DNA from: Lota lota
Lineage: Eukaryota > Chordata > Actinopteri > Gadiformes > Lotidae
NCBI GenBank assembly: GCA_026745465.1
Contig: JACYXH010000779.1
Span: 317,501-381,500 of the forward strand
Length of the DNA stretch: 64,000 bases
Reading direction: 5' to 3'
Part shown: in pieces, positions 41,746-53,973 of the stretch
Numbering within the stretch: position 1 is the first letter of the stretch
Layout: every line of letters starts with the position of its first letter
The notes under the pieces: model-generated
What the model was told of the DNA's origin: nothing
Databases searched by the model: none
Seen by the model: only the letters and a program-made list of their open reading frames with translations
Translations under genes and position numbers: made by a program

Positions 41746-42284
41746 CCAAATGCAAACTACAGTAACACTTTCCAATTAGAGAGAGGAAGGGCGACATCTC
41801 TATGTGTAAGGAGAATGCATACAAATGCCTTTTTAATTGATTAGTATCAGTGTAAACAAAGTTTATATTGTTTGTATATAATTGTATGTTATCCTTGTAA
41901 TTCACATTTCCACGACAATGTTTAAAGTCTCCTGAAACGTTCTGATGTTGTGTTTCTTGGCGCAGGTTGGTGTTACCATCATCCGTCATGCGGTGAGCAA
42001 TGAACGCCGAGATGACCTCCCGCCAAAGGCATCACAAGCATCCTATGCTACACTGTGTTTCTAGGCCTGCGTGGGATAACTAAAGTGTGTCCCCTTACAG
42101 GACCTGCCACATGGCACACAGACCCAGTCAGCAATCACTGCAATGGGAGCAGGCAGTCACCCATTAACATCAATACCAGTATGGCCGTAGAAGACTCCAC
42201 ACTGGTTCCTTTCTCCTTCAAAAATTATGACAGCAAATCAGCGTTGACCAGCATCAAAAACACTGGTCGTACCGGTAAGTGGAG

Positions 42285-42383
<99 letters not shown>

Positions 42384-44707
42384 CGTGCATGCGTGTGAAT
42401 ATATCAGATTGTAATGCAGATTTCAACAGACACAATTTATGATTTGGCTTTTCATCAAGATAAAATAGTCAAAGTAAATATAAAATGGGCCGAAGAGTCT
42501 CATATTTATCTATCTAACAGGTCAAATACTAACATTTAAACATTTGATAGAGCATTGGAGAAGGCTCTGGCTGGGGTTGTAGTGGTTGTGGTTGTGGTTG
42601 TGGTTGTTGTGGTGGTTGTAGTGGTGGTGGTTGTAGTGGTTGTTGTAGTGGTAGTGGTGGTTGTAGTGGTGGTGGTTGTAGTGGTTATAGTGGTGGTTGT
42701 AGTGGTTGTTGTAGTGGTTGTTGTGGTGGTTGTAGTTGTGGTTGTGGTTGTAGTGGTTATAGTGGTGGTTATAGTGGTTGTAGTGGTTGTAGTGGTTGTG
42801 TGGAAGATGCTAAGATGTTCGTCCTGGCTTTGTGAGCTGCTGCTGTGTAACACGTCCTACTGGGTGTGGTGGTTTTCTATAGTCGAGGTGACCTTGAAGG
42901 ACACAACGGTGTCAGGAGCGGCTCTGCCCACCACCTACCAGAGCCTGCAGTTCCACCTCCACTGGGGCAACAGGTCCACCGTGCCGGGCTCCGAACACAC
43001 GGTCAACGGGAAGCGCTACCCCATGGAGGTACCCGAGCGTCCGCACACCTTTTCTGAGTGCCAGCGGCTTTCTTTCCCCGGTTGTTCCCAACGAGGAGAG
43101 GGCGTGTGCGGCCGCCTAGAGCAAAATATTTTTTCATTAAATAAATTTTCATTAAATAAACCGCTGCTCAGATGGAGCTTCACCAGCCACACACACACCG
43201 TAGCGTTATGCTATATGTGTCCGGGAAGCAGGGGTGTAGCACAAAACTCTGGGCCCTATACAAAAGCAGTCTGTGGGCCCCCTTCCTCTCTCGGTCCACG
43301 TACCTCATCCATCTTTAACAAAACATTCTAACAATAATAACTGGGCTAACAATTCACTGATCAAGTCACTAATTAACTTTTTATGCCACATTTAAACAAG
43401 TAATAATAATCTGTGATATGTGTGTGTGTCTGCAAAGTTTGAATCTCTATTTCTGAAACCAAGGGCCATGTGTTTCATGATGTTAAGCTTTGCTAGGTAT
43501 TTTATTTAGTTGCTAGGTATTTTATTTATTTGACAGATATTGATAGACGCAGCCCTACCACGTGCAATGCATAGTTGTCACGCCTGCGTGTATAACTCTT
43601 GTTGTTGGGTTAAGGTGTGTGTGTAGGTGTGTGTCGGTTGCCTTCAGTCTTCATGTTTTATACCTTTCTCAAGTTAAGACAAACACAACAAAACAAACGC
43701 CTGTTCTGTCCGACGGTAAACGGTAGGAGGAGATTTTGATGTGATGTTGTCTTTGAATTAGATGCACATTGTTAGCATCAAGGAGATCTACAATGGGAAC
43801 GTGACGCTGGCTCTACAACACGCGGAATCAGCAGCTGCGCTGAGTTTCCTCGTTGAGGTAAGCAGACGCAAACACAGCCCACACCTGTCACACTGGTCCG
43901 GGGAAACCGAGACGTGGTGGCGATTTGCTGGCCATGCTGACTGCTCTCTCTTGCTCTGCTGCGGGTGCTGAAGGAGATGACGGCCCCGCCACCAACGCCT
44001 CTGCCAGCTGGGACAAACTAGCGTCCTACCTGGAGAACATCACGCACAGCGGTGAGTTTGCTCATGGTTACATTACAGACATTTACCAAGGGTCCTTCTC
44101 AATGCAACATGAAGGCTACGATAATACAAGTCCACAAATGTGCACTGCTCTTAAATATTGCATTTGGCTTCAGGTAACGAGGTCAGCATCACCGACAAAA
44201 TATCCCTGGATGACCTTTTGGGTGGAGTGGATCGCACAAAGTACTACCGCTACCTGGGTTCCCTCACCACCCCTTCATGTAAAGAAATAGTAACCTGGTC
44301 CGTCTTCAAGGACTCCATCAAAATCCGCAAAGAGACGGTGAGTCAGTTCCTGTTTTATTGATCTGATATTGTTTGTTCACAAATGGGTCGATTGACTGAC
44401 GTACATCGCACCTGGTGGGAAGAACACAAGCGAGAGTGAGGATTAGGGGTTTATGTGGTGCACATATTTAGTCTGTTACATGGGTCTGTTCCTCTTTTGT
44501 ACCGGTACTCATTCAGCTTCTTCTACCTAGATCGACCTCTTTAGCAACACGGTCCGCATTGGTAACGAGACATCGGCGCTGATGGTCAACACCTACAGAA
44601 ACACCCAGCCAGACCTGCGAGTCACCACCAACATGAGTGGTTCCTCCATCATGCTGGCCTCCGCCCAGTTGGTCATCGCAGCCCTCTGGGCCTTGATGGG
44701 AGTTTAG
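40487..44707 (+). CDS. Carbonic anhydrase IV-like, single-domain, GPI-anchored
   Basis: Extracellular alpha-carbonic anhydrase. Exons: 40487-40559 (signal peptide, MKLLIGLLVTCALAGCGHC), 41966-41992 (WCYHHPSC), 42101-42274, 42883-43028, 43762-43857, about 43964-44051, 44174-44337, 44531-44707; about 314 residues. Zn ligands are in QFHLHWG and MHIV; GSEH and SLTTPSC are conserved. The proton-shuttle position is Arg (KNTGRTG), as in domain B. The last exon ends with IMLASAQLVIAALWALMGV, a GPI signal, so it is complete where domains A and B each lack one end. Oddity: exon 6 has no AG acceptor in the needed frame. The expected site after TGCTCTGCTG reads CG (43962-43963), and the only nearby AG (43973) shifts the frame to a stop. 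Confidence 0.88.
40678..41262. mobile_element. hAT-like non-autonomous element in intron 1
   Basis: Begins TTTGGTGCCCTAGGCGAGAT and ends CGCCTATACCGCCTGTGCCA then CGGGCCGG; the two ends share inverted TAGGCGA. These end sequences recall a widespread fish repeat, but I did not establish a target-site duplication. The interior is AT-rich and non-coding. Confidence 0.45.
41704..41743. repeat. Poly-G, about 40 bases
   Basis: The longest homopolymer in the window, in intron 1 of the third CA gene. It could form G-quadruplex structures; the exact length is unreliable in any assembly. Confidence 0.9.
42287..42380. repeat. (TG)n abutting the exon-3 donor of the third CA gene
   Basis: Starts about 12 bp after the exon end (GTAAGTGGAGGGGTGTGTG). 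Confidence 0.95.
42572..42802. repeat. GTTGTGGTTGTAGTGGT-type minisatellite
   Basis: Irregular GTGGTT/GTAGTG units before exon 4 of the third CA gene. The poly-Val open frame is an artefact that runs into the real exon at 42883. Confidence 0.9.
43225..43575. mobile_element. Dispersed repeat in intron 4 of the third CA gene
   Basis: Contains GGTGTAGCACAAAACTCTGG, CCCTATACAAAAG and TCTGTGGGCCCCCTTCC, a motif string I associate with a common fish DNA-transposon-derived repeat. The ends are not resolved. Confidence 0.3.
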
Positions 44708-45001
44708 CGTATACGATAGCTAAGCTACAGTGCTGGGACTGCAATGCAAGGGGCAACAACCTCCCCAATTGCCAAGCTCCATTCACGCAACCAACAAGTT
44801 ATTTAATTGTAAGAAGAATAGTTTTGATGACGAATGGGTGGCCATTCAAAGAAACTTAATTTTGTCTACCTGAAGCCAAAGATTTGGTTCTTGCATTGTG
44901 GTGGCTGCTTTTGGATCATTTGTACTAATTATCTGTTTAATTAATCCTATTTAATTCTTGTCTCACTTTGTACGTTTGCCCATAAATATTTGCCAATGTG
45001 G

Positions 45002-45007
45002 AATAAA
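45002..45007 (+). terminator. Polyadenylation signal of the third CA gene
   Basis: AATAAA, 295 bases after the stop codon, the first canonical signal downstream. Confidence 0.65.
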
Positions 45008-46804
45008 TGATGGAAGTTACCGTTCGTCTTTTTCATTGGCCTCAGGAACATTTCTTGAGGGGATTGTCTCACTGTTAAGACTCGCTCAGCGAGTTGTATG
45101 CAGGATTGTTTGCATTTCTTGAGTGAGTAAGCAGTCCTCGGTTCTCATGAGGATATATACATTTGTCAGGATTCTTCGTTCTGGGTTGAACAATGACTCA
45201 TGCTTCAACAGTACATCAGTCAGGTTTGGTGTACTCGGTGTCTTCTTCCAGGCTGTGCTCACTTAAGGGTCAACACGCTTCACTCTCAGCAAGAAGGTTC
45301 CGGGTTCAAGGGCGGGTTAGGGGTGTTGTCTTTCTGAGAGGTGGTTTGAAATATGTACAAATATGTGCAAGAAAGACCTAAAATGATTAAAAGAACAGGG
45401 TGTGAACTGGTCTTCAGACGATAGGAGACTAGATCCTGTGTTGGATTAGGGCTGAGCAATGGCATTATGAGATCTCTCTCCCATTGCCATCTTGCAGCAC
45501 ACTCCTGTTTTCACCTCCACACTAATTACGTGAATGTCTTTCATGGAGAGGCCTGCAGCTATGACAACTTTAAACACACACGCATGACTAATGTTACTGT
45601 AAGTGTGGCCCGCATTTCTTTATAATGTGTTTTCTGTTACGTGTTCAACAGGCAGAACGACTCGATGAATTAATGATTAATAAAAAATTAATTATAATTA
45701 AATGAGGTTCGGTTTCCACAAACTAAATGTCATCACCGTAGCCCGACACCTTATAAATAAACAAGGTGGTTAATCACAGCAACAACTTTGCATTATTCAT
45801 ATTTTTATATTTTTGCGTTCGGAAAAAAAGAAATCGCAAAACAGGAACAAAGCATACAAATAAGGAGAAAAAATCATTTTTTGTGCTTTCAATTGTTGGA
45901 AATGGTGAAATCAAGTTTCGACAGCGTAGAGTTACAGGGTTCAATCTCATCACCCCCGTTATTAACCCCTTACCAGCCAAGGAGGGTGGATGTTATTAAT
46001 GTTTTAACATAACTTTTAACCCTTCCTTTCATATCTGCCAATTTAAAACAAGAACAAATGTTGAACAAGAATACTAATGTTGATGAGGTATCATAATTAG
46101 TTCAATTCAATTCATAATGATCCCATCAAAATGTTCAGCTAAGGTAATGAACGGCTAGGAATAACAGCATTGTCTGCAATACTACACATCTTGATGAACT
46201 ATATTAACATTTTGGAATATGTTTTACAATAAACAACCTTACAACACCCTGCATACATGTCAGCTAGGTGGAGTGTAGCATTGGCTTTGTGACACTCTGT
46301 TTTAAAGAAGTGCTAAAAGTAAACATTTATTATACCTACTTACTCTTATTATTATTATTATAACTTACCTGAGAAATTAGCAGCAGGGTCCACTTTAGCC
46401 AAATGTCTCATCACTATAAATAAATAGGCCGTCCTAGCATATTGTTGAACATCATTTATTACACTTAAAAATATTGCCTAATTATTTCATTGTCTTTTGA
46501 GAAGCGCTGCCTCGAGTGGTGCCGTGGTGCCAGACGGAGCACCTTCAGAACAGGCATCTGTCACTGATGGGACCACTGGACGAAAACCCTGCCTTAAACA
46601 CAAACTAAATGCTGTCCAAATATACAAACGCAAGTTATAGCAGAGAGGCGGAGTGTAACCGGAGTGTGTGAGCGACTAAAATAAATGTTTTTTTTTTTTT
46701 TTGAGGGACCCCAGCAGTAAGGCCGGCCCTTGTGAAACAACTCTGAGGTACCCCTCATAGGGGCTTTAAGACGTCCTCCCTCAGTCCTTCAGGGGATATG
46801 CTCT
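45008..46804. other. Spacer between convergent CA and mmp25 genes
   Basis: No gene found. A SINE-like piece (CTCTCAGCAAGAAGGTTCCG then GGTTCAAGG) lies near 45280-45315. TTTATT at 46326 and 46455 are AATAAA on the minus strand and could serve mmp25. Confidence 0.45.
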
Positions 46805-49800
46805 CTATTCCCCGGCCAGCTCCCAAGTCAGCCCTATTAGAGACAACAGAAGCAGCCAACTGCCACAGACCAGCGAACTGGCCACGCTGATGTCACAGCT
46901 ACAGTCTCTAGGCTGCGGATTGGCTGCGGTCCGAGTAGGGGTGGGTGCAGGGCATCTCAGCCAATCAACAGCGATGGACTTCGGAGTGACGTCATCTTCG
47001 TCCATCCTGCCTTTCTTCAGAACCCAGTAGAGGTTGTCCTTGAAGAAGTAGGCATCTCCTAGAATGAAAGAGAAATAAAACAATACAGTGATCCCGTGTT
47101 CGCAACACCGTGCACCGTGTTAAGAGCTTAGCAAAAGACACAACCTGGTTCTCCAATGCTGATGACAAGCAACAACCCATGGTTCCAACTACCGAAGGCC
47201 ACGCCCTACCGTCGCCCCAGCTGATGATGTCATCCACGTGGGCGGGAACTCCTTTCCAAAGGGCAGTGTCCCGTGGATACCCGGCCTCCGGCTGCTGGAC
47301 CCCCCGCTCGGACGTCACGGTCTCGTCGAACCTCCAGAAGTCGCCTCCGCCGAACAGGTATGTCTTCCCGTTGTGGGCCCAGATGAAGGCGGCGTCCACC
47401 TTGTCCACCGGCGTCCCCTCTCGGGTCCTCATCCCCCAGTCGGACAGGGGCCTGGGGTAGCCCTCCTTGGCCTGCGTGTCTCGGAACACCCAGTACTGAG
47501 AGCCTGGCCGGTCGGGGGAAGGGGTTTGAAAAGTCCGCAAAATGTTACACCTGCGCTGCCCAGCACGTGCCCCCCCCCACCAGCACGGCTCAAACACTCC
47601 TTCATCGACGCCAGGCCAGAATAGTCTTCCTCTGGACGTATTTGTCTATCAGATTCAACCGAACAACGGAAGAATAAGACGACATGACGCCCCCTCACAT
47701 ATGGGGTACATTTAAGAAGATACAACCTGATTATCCTGTTAAGGGGAACATTGAAATATTATCTACATTCGAAGCCTTCCTCGACATACAACTACGTTCC
47801 TGGTTTGCTTTCACGGCACATATTCACGTGGTTAAACGTTTCACCATCCTTACTTATTTTGTAGTGGCCTAGGAACTACCATTATCATTTAACATTATTG
47901 TTAGTATTGCAGTGGCCTACTCGTTAAAAATGGAAGACACAGAAGCTTATTTATATTTCTGGTCTTCAGCAACAATCAATCTATATTTTACAAATTCAAA
48001 TTCAGTCCTGATTTTGATTTTACAACAAAGCTAAATCGAAGTCTTTACCAGTACAATATGGCAGTTCAGGAACCCTCCAAGGGTACCTGTACCCCCGGAT
48101 GGGAATCACTGTCATAAAGTACATTGAAAACCTTTATTTACAACATTTAAAAAAAAGGTCCCCCTCACCGATGAAGAAGATGATGCTGCTGTCGCTCTTC
48201 CTCTCATACACAGCGTCGATCTTGTCGGCGTCTGCTGGGAGGCCCATCCAGAAGTTCTTGATGAGCGCTGGGTTCAGCGAGACCAAGGAACCGTCTCGAG
48301 AGGTTCTCCAGAAGTACCGCCCTGGAAGAGGGCAAAGAGCGTGACGGGAGATGTACATCATAGGCCTCACAGGGCTCCTGCTTCACCACCACGTTGGGAT
48401 GTGGACGAGGCATTCCAAGCAATTCCAAATCATGCCCATTAGTGACATCACAAGTGGCACGGTCACCCAGATCTCTTCATGGATTGGTCCAAACCAGATT
48501 GCACAGATTGTCGGTCACACAGCTGATAGATCCATCAAACATCTGGGTGAACACTCCCACCTTTGAGGTCACCGCAGGATAGATCTTAGGGTGATTTAAG
48601 GGTACATGGGTGATGGAGAGGAGGGCCTAGCCTACACCTTACCTCGGAACAGGAAGACTTCCCCCCGGATGTTGGCCGTGGCGTCAAATTTCCCAGTACA
48701 TCGGTCCAGGAATGACGGGTCTGAGCTGGAGGAATGAACACCGTTAGGGGATGATCCCAAAATAGGTTTGCGTCTGCAAAGTGCATTATTACAGACCAGC
48801 AGAGGCGGATACCTGTGGCGAGTTGAGCCAAGCATCATCATGTAAATTATCAATGTCCTCATCTGAACCGTCTCTTCCTCTGTACCAGACACTCTGCATG
48901 TATGTCCCTCACATATCTTGTTATTAATCAAGGATGTCTGTCTCTAAGTTGTTAGAGCCAACACGTTCCATTGTAACAATTCATCTAATTTGACTTAATC
49001 CTTAATGTGGTGGAAGGTTTGGCCCAATCCTTTCCGCATGTTTGACATAGCGGGTATCAAAACACAAACACGCATGTTGACATCATTGTTTGTGTATTGT
49101 TGCCGTGCCCAAGGGCTGCCCACGATGCAGTGGGCTACGCCCATGGTAACAGTTCTCATTGACGTGAGCCGACAGAAGCACTTCTGTGCGACGGTGAAAT
49201 CACGCACCAATCCTGAGACTTTCAGACACGCCAACTTGAGGTTATTTGATGGTAAGATTGCAGAGGGTGAGGACCGAGGGGACTTTAACACACACACACA
49301 CTTTATTTTTCGAAGGGAACACCTCTTAATTTGGAGATCAAGGTGATACTGTGACACTAAAATAAAGTTGTAGCTGATGTAGTTTTGTTTTATGTTCAGG
49401 CATGGCGATTGATTGCTGTAAGTGGCTGAGGAAAAACCCCGAAGCAGATGAGAGCACACTGAAATGGACTTCAGTCATAATTAAATACAAACTGGCCTAT
49501 TTTTATGTTTACTATTTTTAAAAGCTATTAAGCTGCAGCTATACGTTTTATTTTATTTCAAAGTGGGCTACTTTTTATTTTATTAATTTTCCACAACTAA
49601 GGGAAGGACTCAAGCAGGCCTGCTTAGGCCTGCTTGGTTCATTAATTTAAACATAAGCCTGCTTGATTCTTTTATTTAAACATAAGCCTGCTCAGGCCTG
49701 CTTGATTCTTTTATTTCAAAGTAAGCCTGCTCAGGCCTGCTTGATTCTTTTATTTCAAAGTAAGCCTGCTCAGGCCTGCTTGAGTCTTTTATTTAAACGT

Positions 49801-52800
49801 AAGCCTGCTCAGGCCTGCTTGATCTTTTATTTCAAAGTAAGCCTGCTCAGGCCTGCGTTTTATTTTCTAATAAGAGTTTGGTGTTTTCCTTTTTTATAAC
49901 AGGTAAAAACAGCCATAAAATGTCAAGCGTTTTTATTTTTGTAGTTCTATAATTTCCTAAATGCAACAAACTACAGGCTATTAGTTATTTTATATAGTAT
50001 AACTGTATATAAAACTGTACAAAAATCGGGGTCAGATAGGTTTTGTGGCTCCAGATTAATTTTATTTGGTGGGAGACAGACCAAAATTAGCTCTTTTGAT
50101 AGTGAAGGTTGCAGACCCCTTAGACTGGCGAAAACTAAATGGCTTCACTCTAGTAAACTCCTGGCCATGTTGCTGTAGCTTGACTTGTCCTTTCTCTGGG
50201 GGTACGTTTTAGTGTATTGAAGCTTCATTGCAGAGCAAATGGTAGCTCAGCTCACTACAGTTTATAAGCAGCTTGTTCAACACTGCAGCGCAAAAGGGAC
50301 AGTGCAGGTAAAAAGAGCAAATAGTCAAATTCCCCAGACACACCAACTTCCACAGCGGTGTGAGCAACAGGCCCAACGTCAACGCTGCTTGGCCTGCTGT
50401 AAGTACAGCAAACGCCCGGGTCAAACATAGTGCCCTGTGGATCAAACACGCAGACAGCTCCGGTAGCGGTGTGGAAGTAGAGTGTAACGTACAGTGTTGG
50501 CACACTTTGTTGGCTGACTCGGATAAGGTATCGCTGTTGAGAGTGGAAGTGTGTAATGGATACGGAAATACACACGCAAGTGAAACACTTTGTGTCCTTC
50601 CATCGGGAAGAAGGTTACTGAAGGTAACAGCATCAGCACATCGGCTCCAGATAATGTGAAAACAATTACTGCTTAAAGTGACGCTATTGGCCTACTCATT
50701 AAAAACGTTGAACAGCGTAAAAGGATTGGGCTGATGCACACGTTTACCACTGTGTTTGGTCGTTCCCTCTTTTGATGTTGTCGCCATTTAGCGCAAATAT
50801 AAAAGGGCAGTTCCTGTCGTTCTCGAGCCGGTTGTTTAGCCACCCAAATCGCGATATGTGAGTGAGTGCCACACCTGGCGTTCACCACCACGACCACAGC
50901 TCCTGTGTCTTTCACATCGAGAGTGGGTGCCAATGCTTTGTATTCCCATGAACCTTTTCGCCAAGGACAAACAGGCACTCAGAACACTGATCTTGGGTCT
51001 GCTGCTCTCATGCGCCAGGCCCGGGTGGCAGACTACCCCAGTGTCGTCCAGGAACAGCTGCTACTTACTGCTGCGTTGGCCTGGGCGGAGGGGGTCTGGG
51101 CAGATCGGGGAGGTTGGGGTCACCATTAGGGTACGTTGGTTCACCATGGCTGGCACCTGGACGGCAATGGAGGGGAAATGGGGGGGGGGGGGGGTTTCTG
51201 GTCAGAAAACAAGGAAGGAAAAGACTTGTGCCGACATTGCATGCGTGTTGCATAGATGAAACGTCTTTCACAGCAAGCAACCGCATGCAGCGGTTCTGCT
51301 AGGCTAGTCAGAGCACGGGTCAAAAGAAAGTTTTAGAAGTTTGAGCCCTATTTTCAACCTCAAACCAGGCCATAATGAAATGTTACTTCCTGTGGTTAGT
51401 GACGGAATGCCAATGATGGGTAGGACACATACTACAGACTATAGTCAAAGCAGTTTAGCTTAAACTTGAAGCGTAGGTGAACCCGTGCATCTATTAAAAA
51501 CCAAGGCAGCGGCTCACTCCCTCAGGTGCAATAGCGCCACGTCAATGCATCTTTCTCTATAAAAGTGCTTGTTCTTGCCACTGACTAAGGCTAAGTTTGA
51601 CATCATACTAGCCTGGCAACATTATGGAAAGGATCCCTGTAGAGAGAACAACTTTTAGGTTTCCTTTCCGCTTGATGTGGTCGGTTATTGTGTTTGACCA
51701 GGACTCGCTCGAGGAGAAGTCCCGCTCTGAAATCTTTTCTAACCCGTACATCGTGAACAGTTCACCTGTCGAACCCGATGAGCCTCCACCACACCTGGCA
51801 AACGTTCTGCTCACCAAACCAGACGAACAGCGTTCAGGGTTCGAGTCGGGGTCAGAACCGCACTCACCGTACAGCTCCTGGATGGCCTGCCGGTCGTCCG
51901 CGGGGAGGAGGTAGGCGGTGACGTCCCCCGCAGGGCCCTGGTAGTACGGCTTCATGATGGACACGAGAGAGGACGAATGGGAGAGCCCCAGGGAGTGGCC
52001 AAACTCATGCACTGCCACGGTGAAGAGGTCGATGTCGCGGTCAGACCCTGCAGGGAGCACCTTAGTGTTTAACTTCTTTGGGCTGCTTAGGCCTTCTCCA
52101 ATACCCCAACAAGAAACTCTTTCACCCCAAGGTGCAAGTTTGATAGGCCATCAGTCAAATTAGTCTTCCAGCCAGTTCAGGGTGTTTAATAATGGCACTA
52201 CAGCTGGGTCACTGGCTGGGGCAACATCCAGGAAGGAGGTGAGGTAACATGTATCATGAATATTAGACACCCTCTCTTTGGCTCTTAGAAGTAAAACATT
52301 TTATGACGTGATGTTCAAATCATCATTGAAGTCCACATTCATCTATTGAGCCGTCCACTCATCTTTTGATGATCCATCCATCCATCATTCTGTCATTCAA
52401 TCTCTCCCTCCATCCCTCCGCTACCTGAGTAACCCCAGGGCTCGTCCTGATCAAAGTGCGTGTCCCCAGCCATGGGGTCCGTCCCCGGGAAGAAGGCATG
52501 AGCCAGGGTGCCCCCCTGGCCGTCGAAGGGGTACCCGTCGTCGTGGAGCGAGCCGACGAAGGACACCCTGATGTCTCCCTCCCCCTGGTGGAGGCGTGTG
52601 AAGGTTAGGGGCGTGATGGAGCTCCAGGCCTTGAAGGCGTGCTCCAGGAGGATGTCCACCTGCCCCCCAGGCACAGATGCAGCTGACGGGTAACTGTGGA
52701 CGCTGCAAAGGAGAGGGACAAGCGATGATGATTGGATGATGGGTTCTATGGATGGAATGGTGGATGAACTTTGTGTTTGCCTGGCAGTTCGAGCTGATCT

Positions 52801-53906
52801 ATTGATCAAGGTTGAATCGGTCAAAGCATATTTTTATACTAGTGGCGAGCGGTGACTTTTGACGTCACACACACACTCTCTCTCACACACACACGCACGC
52901 GCGTCTTCAATCAGCGTGCCGCAAATGAGTCACGTGGTTCCACCATTGTAATTTGTATTACGCATTATCCAGAGTCTTTGTAAAACAGTAATCTGGCAAG
53001 TCAGGTTTCAATTATTGCTAATGGCTTGGTTTTATATTTAGAAATGTTGTTCATATTGTGTGCAATGCACTGTACTGCGGCTGCCGCGTGTCAGGGCTGC
53101 GTTGCAAGTTTCTTTATGAATCGGCCTTGTTTATTCATTCGTTGTGTGTATTGTTTTGGTGTTCTGACACAGATTAATATAAAGTGTATGAATTAATTAA
53201 CAGACTGTTTTGTTTGGCATTTGTTTATATCACATTTTAGACGTTTTCGGGTCCGACTGTTTGACACCTCTGTTGGGGATTCTTTCGGCCCGATGACGAC
53301 CTCTATTTACTTACAGGGGAACGTCAGGATAATGAGGTAAATGACCACTAGGGGGTAGTGTTGAGCTGGGCATGAGCTGTGTCACATGCGTAAAAGCTGA
53401 GTCAAATTAGCTTTTCACCCTTCCAACTGCAGTCTTAACCGTTCAAAAATGATATATTTGACAAATAATAATAAAAAATATTACAATGTTTTAACACAAT
53501 TAATGTATGTTAATGAAAAAACTAAAAATTATGTGAATCAAAATGATCTCGTCTTTCTAAATGCATGGGCAGTTAATATCGACCACGCGCCACTGTTTTA
53601 TACAATCATTGCACATCACACATGCAACATGCATTTTACAACACACTTGTGTTTTCCTACGTTTCCATCTGGTAGTCTATTCATCCATCCATCGTCCAAC
53701 CTTCCGTCCATCGATACACCCATCCATCAATTAATCCATCCATCAATTGATCCATGCATTCATCCACACATTCATCATCCATCCATCAATCAAACCATCT
53801 ATTTAACCATCCATCCATACTGTATGTTGATCCATCCATCTGTCTGTCTTTCTGCCTGTCTGATAGACCGACAGACCGTCTGTCCATCTGTCTGTCTGCC
53901 TGTCCA

Positions 53907-53973
<67 letters not shown>

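Noticed and set aside
42555-43331. 258-codon frame starting with poly-Val
   Set aside because: Only the part from 42883 to 43028 is a real carbonic anhydrase exon; the rest is intron repeat read through.
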